A stretch of DNA of 6,783 bases from JBFFXF01 sp041569895 (GTDB lineage Bacteria; Planctomycetota; UBA8108; JACQVS01), in NCBI GenBank assembly GCA_041569895.1, contig JBFFXF010000348.1, positions 1-6,783 on the forward strand. The letters run 5' to 3'. The position numbers were made by a program, and so were the translations under genes. Shown piece by piece: positions 1-6,282 of this stretch. The notes under the pieces are model-generated. The model searched no databases and was not told the DNA's origin. It saw only the letters and a list, made by a program, of their open reading frames with translations. How positions within the stretch are numbered: position 1 is the first letter of the stretch; the number at the start of each line of letters is the position of its first letter.

Positions 1-1
1 C

Positions 2-847
2 ATCGTCGGGGCGGGCACGGGAAGCCAAATCCGCAACGTCGCGGTTCGCCTCCGACTCATCGGCCGCGGCCTTCTCGGCACCGAGAGGGGGACGCACGGG
101 TTCGGCGATCGGGTGGCGCTGGTCACCGGTCTCGACGTCACCGAGATCACCGGGCCGCTCACCGACACCGGCCTGCCGGTCCTCGACACGCGCACCTTCC
201 CGTACTCGGGCTACCTGATGATCGACTCGATGCAGACCGGGGCGCCGTTCGAGATGATCGCCTACAGCGGCATCCGCGGCGAGAACCTCTTCGAGCGCCC
301 GCGCGACGAGAGCGGCCGCGGCATCTTCCGCAACAGCTTCGGCACCATCTCGCGGCCGATCGCGCGCGGCATGTTCGCCTACGCGATTCCGTTCCGCCAC
401 TACGACCGCTTCCAGCCGCGCACCGAGAGCGAGCAGATGGCGTACTTCCAGAAGGCGTTCGGCATCCCCGGCGCGCACTGGCGGCGCATCTCATGGCGGG
501 AGCGCGCGCCGAGGATCGAGCGCGAGCGACTGTGCGACATCGTCGTCGCGGCGCGCTTCGACGGCGCGCCGGACTGGTCCGCCGAGCCGACGAACCGTCC
601 CGGCGGGCTCTACTTCCTCGACCCCGACGCCGCGGACACCGGCCGCGAGGACCCGGTGTTCGACCTCGGCGTCGTCGCGGACGAGCTCGAGCTGCGCGTG
701 TACTTCCGCTACAAGAAGGGCAGCTTCATGCGGCTCGGACCCGATTTCTATCGCGACGACTGGAAGGAGACGCCGATCCTCGAGTCGCTGACAGTCGAGT
801 ACGAGAAGGCCGGAAGGATCGTGAGGCATGAGGAGACGCGCTTCTGA
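2..847 (+). CDS. Hypothetical protein of a pseudopilin operon, 5'-truncated by window edge
   Basis: The frame is open from the first full codon (position 2) to TGA at 845-847, so the start lies outside the window; 281 codons are visible. A GTG at 113 is the first start codon seen in the track but has no ribosome binding site and would cut a conserved segment, so it is not the real start. I do not recognise a family. The visible part has a module with SGYLMID (residues 69-75 counted from position 2), EMIAYSGI (84-91), an RG step (106-107), FGT (113-115) and PFRHYDRF (130-137); a partial earlier copy is RGLLGT...V at 22-38. The C-terminal half is mixed and charged (DFYRDDWKETP) and has no membrane segment. 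The next gene starts 20 nt before this stop, which puts it in the pilin operon. It may itself be a pilin-like protein whose N-terminal helix is off the edge, or a pilus-associated surface protein. Coding is near certain; function is unknown. Confidence 0.85.
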   Translation: MVGAGTGSQIRNVAVRLRLIGRGLLGTERGTHGFGDRVALVTGLDVTEITGPLTDTGLPVLDTRTFPYSGYLMIDSMQTGAPFEMIAYSGIRGENLFERPRDESGRGIFRNSFGTISRPIARGMFAYAIPFRHYDRFQPRTESEQMAYFQKAFGIPGAHWRRISWRERAPRIERERLCDIVVAARFDGAPDWSAEPTNRPGGLYFLDPDAADTGREDPVFDLGVVADELELRVYFRYKKGSFMRLGPDFYRDDWKETPILESLTVEYEKAGRIVRHEETRF

Positions 848-2114
848 GAAACCGACGCGCATGGACGCCGGGCACACCCTGATGGAGGTGCTCGTCGCTC
901 TCGGCGTCTTCGTCTTCCTCGGCAGCGCGCTGATCGCGTTCCTGAGCCAGGGCGTCGGCGTCTGGCACCTCGCCGAGGAGCGCGGTCGCATCTACGAGCG
1001 CGCCCGCGCGATCCTCGACACGGCGGCGGAGGATCTGCGCAGCCTGTCGTCGGACGTCCGCGCCGAGGGGACCGGTTTCTGGGTGCGGCTGATCTGCGAC
1101 CGCGATCCGCGGGGACGCCAGCGCCTGCGCTTCGTGAAGACGCTGCCAGGCGAGACCTCCGACCCGATCGCGCTCCACGGCGGCGAGTACCTCGCCCGGG
1201 CCGACTCGAGACACTACGACCACCACGCCGACGCGCTCGACGTCGAGCGCGGCCGGCTGCTCGCCCCGGCCGGCTACCAGGAGGTGCTCTACACCGTCCA
1301 CGAAAACCCGGCCGATGCCGCCGGTGATGGAAGCGGCGGCGACACCCTCTGGCGCGGCGTGCGGTCGCCGATCGGCGGCGTCGGCTCGCTCTTCACCGAC
1401 TCGAACATCGAGGAAGAGGTGAAACCGAAGAGCACGACGGGCGCCTCGAGCTCCGGCGGCGACAAGGCGAAGGACGGCGCGAGGCGGCGCTCGAAGATCT
1501 CCGGCGTCGCACAGCCGCTCGCCGGGGGCGTGCTCTACTTCGGCGTCCGCTTCTGGACGCCCTACACCAACACCTGGGACGATGCGCACCCCGCGATGAT
1601 CCGTCCGGGTCCGGGGAAACCGAGCGGCCCGACGTCGTACTGGGACTCGACGCGGGCGATCCTGCGCACGACCGGCAAGGCCGGCGAGCTGCGCTGGTCG
1701 CGGATCGAGGGCAGCATCGACGATCCGCTCGACGACATCTTTCCGGAGCGCGTCGAGATCACGCTCGTGCTCGCCGGCAGCCCCGAGCTCGAGCCGATCT
1801 ACCTGACGAGGAACGTCACCTCCGGCGACAAGTCGATCCCGGTGTCGAGCGCCGTCGGGCTGCCGGCCGAGGGCCCCTTTCGTTACGTGCGCGTCGATGA
1901 CGAGTGGATCCGGTACGAGAAGATCGAGGGCGACACCCTCGTACTCGGGTCGCGCGGCGAGCGTGGCGCGCGCGAGACCGCCGCGGAGAAGCACTCCTCG
2001 GGAGCGCGTGTTCTGGTCGGCACGTCCTTCCGGCGCGTCGTCGAGGTCCCGACCTACCGCATCCCCATCGTGCGGGGCGAGCGCAGCAACGTGATCCGGG
2101 TGCGGGGGAGGTGA
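828..2114 (+). CDS. Prepilin-like protein, GspJ-like pseudopilin with an extra beta module
   Basis: A 428-residue protein with a class III prepilin signal. A basic leader (MRRRASEKPTRMDAG, 1-15) is followed by HTLMEVLVALGVFVFLG; cleavage is expected after G15 and E20 is the conserved +5 glutamate. The hydrophobic helix runs to about 39, then an amphipathic ERGRIYERARAILDTAAEDLRSL segment typical of GspJ. GspJ is a minor pseudopilin at the tip of type II secretion pseudopili; PilW-like type IV minor pilins look similar. The length is about twice that of a usual GspJ. The extra parts are a Lys/Ser/Gly-rich linker (about 195-225) and, after the FPERVEITLVLAG strand, a module at about 329-400 (WIRYEKIEGDTL, then RGERGA, then SSGARV) that resembles one in the upstream gene. 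The ATG at 828 lies about 9 nt after GGAAGGA (812-818) and overlaps the upstream gene by 20 nt. An internal ATG at 861 would leave only a four-residue leader and has no ribosome site. Prepilin assignment is strong; the J-type subfamily is moderate. Confidence 0.9.
   Translation: MRRRASEKPTRMDAGHTLMEVLVALGVFVFLGSALIAFLSQGVGVWHLAEERGRIYERARAILDTAAEDLRSLSSDVRAEGTGFWVRLICDRDPRGRQRLRFVKTLPGETSDPIALHGGEYLARADSRHYDHHADALDVERGRLLAPAGYQEVLYTVHENPADAAGDGSGGDTLWRGVRSPIGGVGSLFTDSNIEEEVKPKSTTGASSSGGDKAKDGARRRSKISGVAQPLAGGVLYFGVRFWTPYTNTWDDAHPAMIRPGPGKPSGPTSYWDSTRAILRTTGKAGELRWSRIEGSIDDPLDDIFPERVEITLVLAGSPELEPIYLTRNVTSGDKSIPVSSAVGLPAEGPFRYVRVDDEWIRYEKIEGDTLVLGSRGERGARETAAEKHSSGARVLVGTSFRRVVEVPTYRIPIVRGERSNVIRVRGR
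2104..2111 (+). promoter_or_regulatory. Ribosome binding site for the GspI/PilV-like gene
   Basis: GGGGGAGG lies 5 nt before the ATG at 2117. It overlaps an alternative in-frame GTG at 2111, so it favours the ATG. It sits in the last codons of the upstream gene, which fits translational coupling. Confidence 0.65.
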
Positions 2115-2116
2115 TC

Positions 2117-2572
2117 ATGGCGACCGTGCGCTCACGCGGCATGACGCTGATCGAGGTGCTGGTGGCGATGCTGATCCTCTCGATCGGCGCCACCAGCCTC
2201 ATCGCGCTCTTCGCGTCGGCGAGCGCGACGCACAAACGGGCGGTCGATCGCACGCACGCCGCGCTGGTCGCGGAGGAGATCTTCTCCGAGCTGCAGATGC
2301 GCTGGGTCGCCGACGTCGAGCTCAAGGACCTCCTCGCCGATCTGCGCAAGAGCCTGCCGGAGCGCATCGACGACTACTACTGGGAGGTGACGCTCCACCG
2401 TCCCGCCGACAGCGTCGGCGCAGGCGCGAGGCTCGGCGCCGGCGACGCCGCGACGTGGGATCCCGATGAGCTCGTCGCGCGCGTCACCATCAAGTGGTCG
2501 CGGGCGGCCGAGTCGCACGAGGAGGTATACTCGACGATCCTCCTGCCGAGGCCGGCCGGGGCAGCGCGGTGA
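2117..2572 (+). CDS. Prepilin-like protein, GspI/PilV type
   Basis: A 151-residue protein with a short basic leader MATVRSRG (1-8), a prepilin peptidase site at G8/M9, and MTLIEVLVAMLILSIGA as the start of the mature helix; E13 is the +5 glutamate. The helix is followed by an ALVAEEIFSELQMRW segment, typical of GspI and PilV family minor (pseudo)pilins. These initiate or cap a periplasmic pilus or pseudopilus after cleavage and N-methylation by a prepilin peptidase, which is not in this window. The C-terminal part (about 90-145) contains YYWEVTLHR and LVARVTIKW strands, as expected for a small pilin beta sheet. The frame is open well upstream, but only ATG 2117 gives a proper leader and a ribosome site. 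The gene begins 2 nt after the previous stop and overlaps the next gene by 4 nt. It lacks the extra beta module found in the two genes before it. GspI versus PilV cannot be settled from sequence alone. Confidence 0.88.
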   Translation: MATVRSRGMTLIEVLVAMLILSIGATSLIALFASASATHKRAVDRTHAALVAEEIFSELQMRWVADVELKDLLADLRKSLPERIDDYYWEVTLHRPADSVGAGARLGAGDAATWDPDELVARVTIKWSRAAESHEEVYSTILLPRPAGAAR

Positions 2573-3573
2573 TCCCCGAGCTGCTGGCGTCCATCCGCTT
2601 CGTCCACGAGCGCATCCGCGACGCCGTCGTCGAGCGGTGCGAGGATCAGGAGCTCGCCGACCTGGCGCGCGTGGTGCAGGACGACGAGGGCGACACGACC
2701 TTCGCCATCGACCGCGTCGGCGAGGAGGTCCTGGTCGACCACTTTCGCGACGAGGTCGCCCGCCACGCGCCGCTGGTGCTCGTCGCCGAGGGGCTCGGCT
2801 CGGAGTCGATCGTCCTGCCGGAGGGCGCTCGCGAGGAGGACGCCGTCTGGCGCGTCATCGTCGATCCGATCGACGGCACGCGCGAGCTCATGTACCAGAA
2901 GCGCAGCGCCTGGGTGCTCACCGGCGTCGCGCGCAACCGCGGCGCGGCCACGTCTCTGCGGGACATCGAGCTCGCGGTGCAGACCGAGATTCCTCTCGTC
3001 AAGCAGCACCTTTGCGACCTCATGTGGGCGGTGCGCGGCGAGGGCGCCGGCGCGGAGCGGCTCGACCGCATCTCGGGCGAGCGACGGCCGCTTCGACTGC
3101 GCCCCTCGAGGGCGAAGACCATCGGGCAGGGGTTCGCGACCATCGCGCGCTTCTTTCCAGGCGCGCGCGACGAGCTCGCCGCCATCGACGAGGAGATCGT
3201 CGCCGCGGTCCTCGGCCCGCCGCGACCGGGAAAGGCGCTCTGCTTCGAGGACCAGTACATCTCGACCGGCGGCCAGCTCCACGAGCTGATGGCGGGCCAC
3301 GACCGCTTCATCGCCGACCTCCGCCCCCTGGCGGAGAAGATCCTCGCCGACCGCGGGCAGGCGGTCGGCATCTGCTGCCATCCGTACGACATCTGCACCG
3401 AGCTGATCGCGCGCGAGCTCGGCGTCATCATCACCGACCCGACCGGCGCCCCCCTCGACGTCCCGCTGACCCTCGATGCGAACGTCGCGTGGGTGGGATA
3501 CGCCAACGAAGACCTCCGCAACGCGATCGAACCGGCGTTGCGGGAGAGCTTGAAGCGCAGAGGGCTCCTCTGA
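2569..3573 (+). CDS. Inositol monophosphatase superfamily phosphatase
   Basis: A 334-residue enzyme of the Mg2+-dependent, Li+-sensitive phosphatase superfamily (IMPase, CysQ, FBPase). Family signatures are in order: GDTTFAID (41-48); AEG with E74 in place of the usual GEE; the metal-binding DPIDGT at 99-104 (D99, D102); YISTGGQLHELM in the C-terminal half; and HPYDICTELIARELG, in which D274 matches the Asp of the WDxAAG motif. All expected metal ligands (E74, D99, D102, D274) are therefore present. It is about 60 residues longer than classic IMPase, with the extra length between the DPIDGT block and the STGGQ block. The GTG at 2569 overlaps the preceding stop as GTGA and is chosen because it gives the tightest coupling; an upstream in-frame start at 2494 lies deep inside the pilin gene. 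The substrate cannot be read from sequence: inositol phosphate, 3'-phosphoadenosine phosphate or a sugar phosphate are all possible. It is cytoplasmic, as no signal peptide is seen. Its link with pilin genes may be only positional. Confidence 0.9.
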   Translation: MIPELLASIRFVHERIRDAVVERCEDQELADLARVVQDDEGDTTFAIDRVGEEVLVDHFRDEVARHAPLVLVAEGLGSESIVLPEGAREEDAVWRVIVDPIDGTRELMYQKRSAWVLTGVARNRGAATSLRDIELAVQTEIPLVKQHLCDLMWAVRGEGAGAERLDRISGERRPLRLRPSRAKTIGQGFATIARFFPGARDELAAIDEEIVAAVLGPPRPGKALCFEDQYISTGGQLHELMAGHDRFIADLRPLAEKILADRGQAVGICCHPYDICTELIARELGVIITDPTGAPLDVPLTLDANVAWVGYANEDLRNAIEPALRESLKRRGLL

Positions 3574-3577
3574 GCCC
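3562..3577 (+). terminator. Hairpin across the stop codon of the phosphatase gene, possible weak terminator
   Basis: GGGCTC (3562-3567), loop CTCT, GAGCCC (3572-3577) form a perfect 6-bp stem that includes the TGA at 3571-3573. No T-run follows, so it does not meet the intrinsic terminator pattern; it could be a 3'-end stabilising hairpin or chance. Confidence 0.3.
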
Positions 3578-3588
3578 ACGGGTTCCGG

Positions 3589-3645
3589 CCGTTACCGGTC
3601 CCGCTCCCGTCCCCGCTCCCGTCCCCGTTCCCGTGCCCGTTCCCG
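3589..3645. repeat. Degenerate CCGNNC hexanucleotide tract, copy 1
   Basis: About nine successive 6-nt units fit CCGNNN, mostly CCGTCC, CCGCTC, CCGTTC and CCGTGC (phase set at 3595, 3601, 3607 and so on). It begins about 15 nt after the phosphatase stop. The unit period is exact while positions 4-5 vary. A second copy in the same orientation lies at 5445-5498, so the two tracts bracket the sulfatase gene. Frames through it give Pro-Val/Pro-Ala or Gly-X/Arg-X dipeptide runs, which are translations of the repeat and not genes. Confidence 0.8.
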
Positions 3646-3692
3646 AGAGGACTGGTCGACTCCGCCGGTGAGACTCTGACGGCAGAGCACGG

Positions 3693-3725
3693 CAAGGAAG
3701 GCAGGAAGGCAGGAAGGCAGGAAAC
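3693..3725. repeat. Tandem GAAGGCAG octamer, left arm of a long inverted repeat
   Basis: Three exact head-to-tail copies of GAAGGCAG (3697-3720) followed by GAAAC. The 15-mer AGGAAGGCAGGAAAC at 3711-3725 is the exact reverse complement of both 3958-3972 and 3975-3989. Confidence 0.8.
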
Positions 3726-3795
3726 GAGTCTGGTCGTGTCTTGCGAAGTCTGTCGATCTCGAAGACGCCGTCGAGAAGCGAGGGCTGGTTACGAT

Positions 3796-3860
3796 TTGAA
3801 CCAGAGAGGCGCTGCGCTGCGCGCGCACCGCCGCATGAGCGGCAGAGACGCACGGAGGAG
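3796..3860. repeat. Degenerate copy of the CACAGAGG-type dispersed element
   Basis: TTGAACCAGAGAGGCGC (3796-3812) matches the reverse complement of 6694-6710 at 15 of 17 positions. Farther on, GGCAGAGACGCACGGAGGAG (3841-3860) resembles the next block of that same arm. Between them is a GC-rich stretch with a small perfect hairpin (GCCGC, loop ATGA, GCGGC; 3830-3843) that is absent from the right-hand copy. No partner arm was found, so this is a half or decayed copy. Confidence 0.5.
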
Positions 3861-3957
3861 TTTCTTTCCCTTCGAGGGGAACCAGGAAGGGCCTGTCCTA
3901 CTCGATTCCGTTCGAGGAACGAGCGAGGCTCACGAAGGCGACCCCATCAATTCTTCC

Positions 3958-3990
3958 GTTTCCTGCCTTCCTGAGTTTCCTGCCTTCCTC
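3958..3990. repeat. Right arm of the long inverted repeat, direct duplication of a 15-mer
   Basis: GTTTCCTGCCTTCCT occurs twice in direct orientation (3958-3972 and 3975-3989, 2 nt apart). Both are exact reverse complements of 3711-3725, so the 232-nt segment between has inverted ends. No ORF between the arms looks like a transposase or any gene. Confidence 0.75.
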
Positions 3991-4012
3991 ATGAATCGTC
4001 TGACAGCAACCC

Positions 4013-4050
4013 CCCGAAGTCGACTGTCCCCGCCGGAGCTCGGACTCGGG
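4013..4050 (-). terminator. Hairpin just past the sulfatase stop, possible weak terminator
   Basis: CCCGAAGTC (4013-4021) pairs with GACTCGGG (4043-4050), giving 8 bp with one bulged A and a large loop. It starts 5 nt beyond the minus-strand stop at 4056-4058. No T-run follows on the minus strand, so support is weak. Confidence 0.25.
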
Positions 4051-4055
4051 ACGGA

Positions 4056-5561
4056 CTACGGCAATGACCTCCGCCATGCCAGCAGCTTGTCCGCCAGCTC
4101 TTTCGCCAGGCGCTCATGGGTCTTTGCCAGGTTGGTGCTCTCCCTGCGGTCGCTGGCGAGGTCGTAGAGCTCGAGGCGGGAGCCGTCGGCGTTGATCAGG
4201 AGCTTCCAGTCGCCCTCGCGCAGCGCCAGGTTGGGGCTGCGGTCGTGTTCGAGCGCGGGTTTGAGGTAGGTGTCGTCGCGGCCGTACTCCCAGAAGATGG
4301 GGCGCGTGCGTCGTGGTGTCTCGCCGCGGAAGGCCGCGCCGAGGTCCTCGCCGTCGAACGCGGCGTCCGGCCTCTCGACGTCCGCCAGGGCGCAGAGCGT
4401 CGGGAAGAGATCGACGGCGGTGAGCACGGTGGTCTCGTTGACGCGGCCCGCCGGGACGAGGCCGCGGCAGCGAGCGATCAGGGGCATGCGGATGCCGCCC
4501 TCGTAGAGGCTCCACTTGCGTCCGCGGAAGCCGGCGGTGCTGCCCGGCGCGTCGAATCCCTTGCGGGTGTAGCTCGGCCAGGCGGTGGGGCCGTTGTCGC
4601 CGGTCACCAGGATCAGCGTGCGTTCCGCGAGGTCCATCGAGTCGATCGCCTCGACGAGACGGCCGATCTGCCGGTCCATCTCGTCGAGCACCGCGTAGAA
4701 CTTCTGCACGAAGGGGTTCGCCGCGAAGCGCTCGTACTTCGCGAGCGTGTCGGGCCGCGGGCGGTGCGCGTCGTGGACGTCGTTGAGCCAGAGGTGCACG
4801 TAGAAGGGCCGTTCCCGGTGGCGCGTGATGAAATCGATCGATCGATCGACGTAGATCCGCGTCAGCTCGTGCTTCTCGGCGTGCTGGATCCGGCCGCGTC
4901 CGAGCTCGGCGCTCCTGCGCGCGCCGCCGGGCGGCAGGACGCGATCGCCGAGGCCCTCGAAGGAGACCAGCGACTCATCGAAGCCGTAGAGCTGCGGCAG
5001 CGGCGCATCGCCGACGTCGCGTCCGCCGCCCATGTGCCACTTGCCGAAGTGCGCCGTCTGGTAGCCCGCGCTCCGGAACGCGCGCGCGATGCACGGAGCG
5101 CGCGGGTCGAGGAAGTCGCGCATGCCGCGCTCGCGGTTGCGCTTCCGCGTCGCCAGGAAGGAGTGGATCAGGTGCCGGGCCGGGTACTGTCCGGTCGTCA
5201 GACCGACCCGCGATGGAGAGCAGATCGGCGAGGCGACGTAGAACTGCGTGAACCGCGTCCCCTCGCTCGCCAGCCGGTCGATGTGCTCGGTGCGGACATC
5301 CTCGTTCCCGGTGCAGCTCAGGTCACCGTATCCGAGATCATCGATGAGCACGAAGACGACGTTGAGCGGCGGGCGAGAAGCGTCGTCGGTCGCGGCGGCC
5401 GTGACAGGCGCGAAAAACAGCACCGCGGCCACGACGAACAACCCCCGGAACCGTCCCCGATCCCGTTCCCGTCCCCGTGCCCGTGCCCGTGCCCGAAATC
5501 GCCTCGGTGTTCGACACTCGGTCAGTCTTGGAGTTCTCATTCTTTCACTCACGTGCAGCAC
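4056..5561 (-). CDS. Exported type I (S1) sulfatase, arylsulfatase-like
   Basis: A 501-residue sulfatase of the alkaline phosphatase superfamily, which hydrolyses sulfate esters, often on polysaccharides, outside the cytoplasm. NVVFVLIDDLGYGD holds the metal-binding D74 and D75. CSPSR (114-118) is the CxPSR motif whose Cys is converted to formylglycine by a maturation enzyme; LTTG follows. GKWHMGG (K174, H176), NDVHDAH (H263), TGDNG (D322, N323) and RKWSLYEGGIRMP (K349) complete the active site, so it should be functional. The C-terminal LYDLASD block and WKLLINADG are typical of the family. A hydrophobic segment (about 41-53) and a small-residue cleavage region (AAA, 55-57) form a signal peptide, but its n-region is unusually long and carries an Arg-X dipeptide run (about 21-39) encoded by a hexamer repeat. 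GTG 5561 is chosen because GAGGGG (5567-5572) lies 5 nt ahead, overlapping the upstream stop. ATG at 5540 is the alternative, seven codons shorter. Substrate is unknown. Confidence 0.93.
   Translation of the reverse strand: MLHVSERMRTPRLTECRTPRRFRARARARGRERDRGRFRGLFVVAAVLFFAPVTAAATDDASRPPLNVVFVLIDDLGYGDLSCTGNEDVRTEHIDRLASEGTRFTQFYVASPICSPSRVGLTTGQYPARHLIHSFLATRKRNRERGMRDFLDPRAPCIARAFRSAGYQTAHFGKWHMGGGRDVGDAPLPQLYGFDESLVSFEGLGDRVLPPGGARRSAELGRGRIQHAEKHELTRIYVDRSIDFITRHRERPFYVHLWLNDVHDAHRPRPDTLAKYERFAANPFVQKFYAVLDEMDRQIGRLVEAIDSMDLAERTLILVTGDNGPTAWPSYTRKGFDAPGSTAGFRGRKWSLYEGGIRMPLIARCRGLVPAGRVNETTVLTAVDLFPTLCALADVERPDAAFDGEDLGAAFRGETPRRTRPIFWEYGRDDTYLKPALEHDRSPNLALREGDWKLLINADGSRLELYDLASDRRESTNLAKTHERLAKELADKLLAWRRSLP
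5445..5498. repeat. Degenerate CCGNNC hexanucleotide tract, copy 2, inside the sulfatase signal region
   Basis: Eight consecutive units fit CCGNNN (phase 5451, 5457, 5463 and so on), with CCGTGC three times in a row at 5475-5492. On the minus strand each unit reads as X-Arg, giving the RARARARGRERDRGRFR run of the sulfatase n-region. Same orientation and unit family as 3589-3645. Confidence 0.8.
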
Positions 5562-5570
5562 CGGAGCCCC

Positions 5571-6272
5571 TCACGGCCCGCGCACCGCGCGCGGAAACCC
5601 TCCCGCGAAATCCTTCGGCACGATGTCGGCGATGTTGCCGAAGAGGCCGTTCATCACCCAGGCGTGCAGCGGATCGTGAACGTCGGTGGTCGAGGACCAG
5701 TAGCGCGTCAGCACCGGATCGAAGACGGAATCGAAGGCCGGCGAGTGCCGCCCGTAGTCGGCGAGGCTCTGGAGCTCGCGAACGTTCGGCAGTCGCCAGT
5801 CGTCGTGACCGCCGAGCTCGAGGTCGGCGCAGTACCGCAGCGCCTCCTTCCACGTCATCGCGCTGCTCCGGCCGAGCCGCTGCTCCCACACGAGCCCGGT
5901 GCACGTGTCCGTCACGGTGCCGTCGCCGTTCGCCGCGAAGCGCCCGCCGGAGGGGCAGCCGCGACGCCAGAAGCCGTCCTGGCCGGGAAACTCGTCGTCA
6001 TCGCATGAGATCACCGCACCCGCGTCGTCGAAGCACCGCGACTGGCCGGTCGCCGGCAGCAGCGTCGGACAGTCGATCGGCGCCGGCGCCGGCCCGCCGA
6101 CGAAGAGCCAGTCGAGGAGATGGATCGCATCGGCGATATCGATCGCCCCGTCGGCGTTGACGTCCCCGTTCCGCCGCGCCCGCCCGCCCTCACCGTCGAC
6201 CGGCGCGGGAGAGACGAGCAGCGCGAGCGTGATGGCGTTCAGGGCAAGTGAAGCAACCAGTAGTCGGCGCAT
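5571..6272 (-). CDS. Secreted dockerin-like plus DUF1566 (Lcl C-terminal-like) protein
   Basis: A 233-residue exported protein. MRRLLVASLALNAITLALLV is a signal peptide or anchor. GDVNADGAIDIADAIHLLDW (36-55) is a dockerin-like EF-hand loop with D37, N39, D41, D45 and D48 in the calcium positions, followed by LFVGGPAP. Only one such loop is present, whereas dockerins normally have two. TGQSRCFDDAGAVISC (75-90) and GTVTDTCTGLVWEQ (118-131) lead into the DUF1566 core: MTWKEALRYCADLELGG, DDWRLPNVRELQSL, a YWSST strand (191-195) and the usual closing VRG (230-232). Six cysteines after the signal (68, 80, 90, 106, 124, 148) suggest disulfides. The DUF1566 fold resembles C-type lectin or formylglycine-enzyme-like domains; its biochemical role is not settled. 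The start at 6272 is fixed by AGGAGG 4 nt ahead. It lies 9 nt before the sulfatase start on the same strand, so the two are probably co-transcribed. It may bind a surface or polysaccharide, but that is inference. Confidence 0.9.
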   Translation of the reverse strand: MRRLLVASLALNAITLALLVSPAPVDGEGGRARRNGDVNADGAIDIADAIHLLDWLFVGGPAPAPIDCPTLLPATGQSRCFDDAGAVISCDDDEFPGQDGFWRRGCPSGGRFAANGDGTVTDTCTGLVWEQRLGRSSAMTWKEALRYCADLELGGHDDWRLPNVRELQSLADYGRHSPAFDSVFDPVLTRYWSSTTDVHDPLHAWVMNGLFGNIADIVPKDFAGGFPRAVRGP

Positions 6273-6276
6273 GGAG

Positions 6277-6282
6277 CCTCCT
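6277..6282 (-). promoter_or_regulatory. Consensus ribosome binding site for the DUF1566 gene
   Basis: CCTCCT on the plus strand reads AGGAGG on the minus strand, 4 nt before the ATG at 6270-6272. This decides the start, although the frame stays open upstream to the window edge. Confidence 0.85.

Noticed and set aside
113..115. GTG at 113 as the start of the first gene.
   Set aside because: No ribosome site precedes it, the frame is open to the window edge, and a conserved-looking RGLLGT segment lies upstream.
726..1994. A 422-codon minus-strand frame.
   Set aside because: Antisense shadow of the GspJ-like gene, with no recognisable domain.
2377..3579. A 400-codon minus-strand frame.
   Set aside because: Antisense shadow of the phosphatase gene, whose catalytic motifs are all on the plus strand.
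3592..4167. Several small open frames in the convergent spacer.
   Set aside because: Their residues are dipeptide runs or translations of the hexamer and octamer repeats, and they lack ribosome sites.
4833..4848. Four tandem ATCG units.
   Set aside because: It lies in the conserved sulfatase coding frame (VDRSID) and is explained by common codons in this GC-rich gene.
4116..6008. A 630-codon open frame on the plus strand.
   Set aside because: It is antisense to the sulfatase and DUF1566 genes, which have intact motifs; its composition is that of a high-GC shadow frame.
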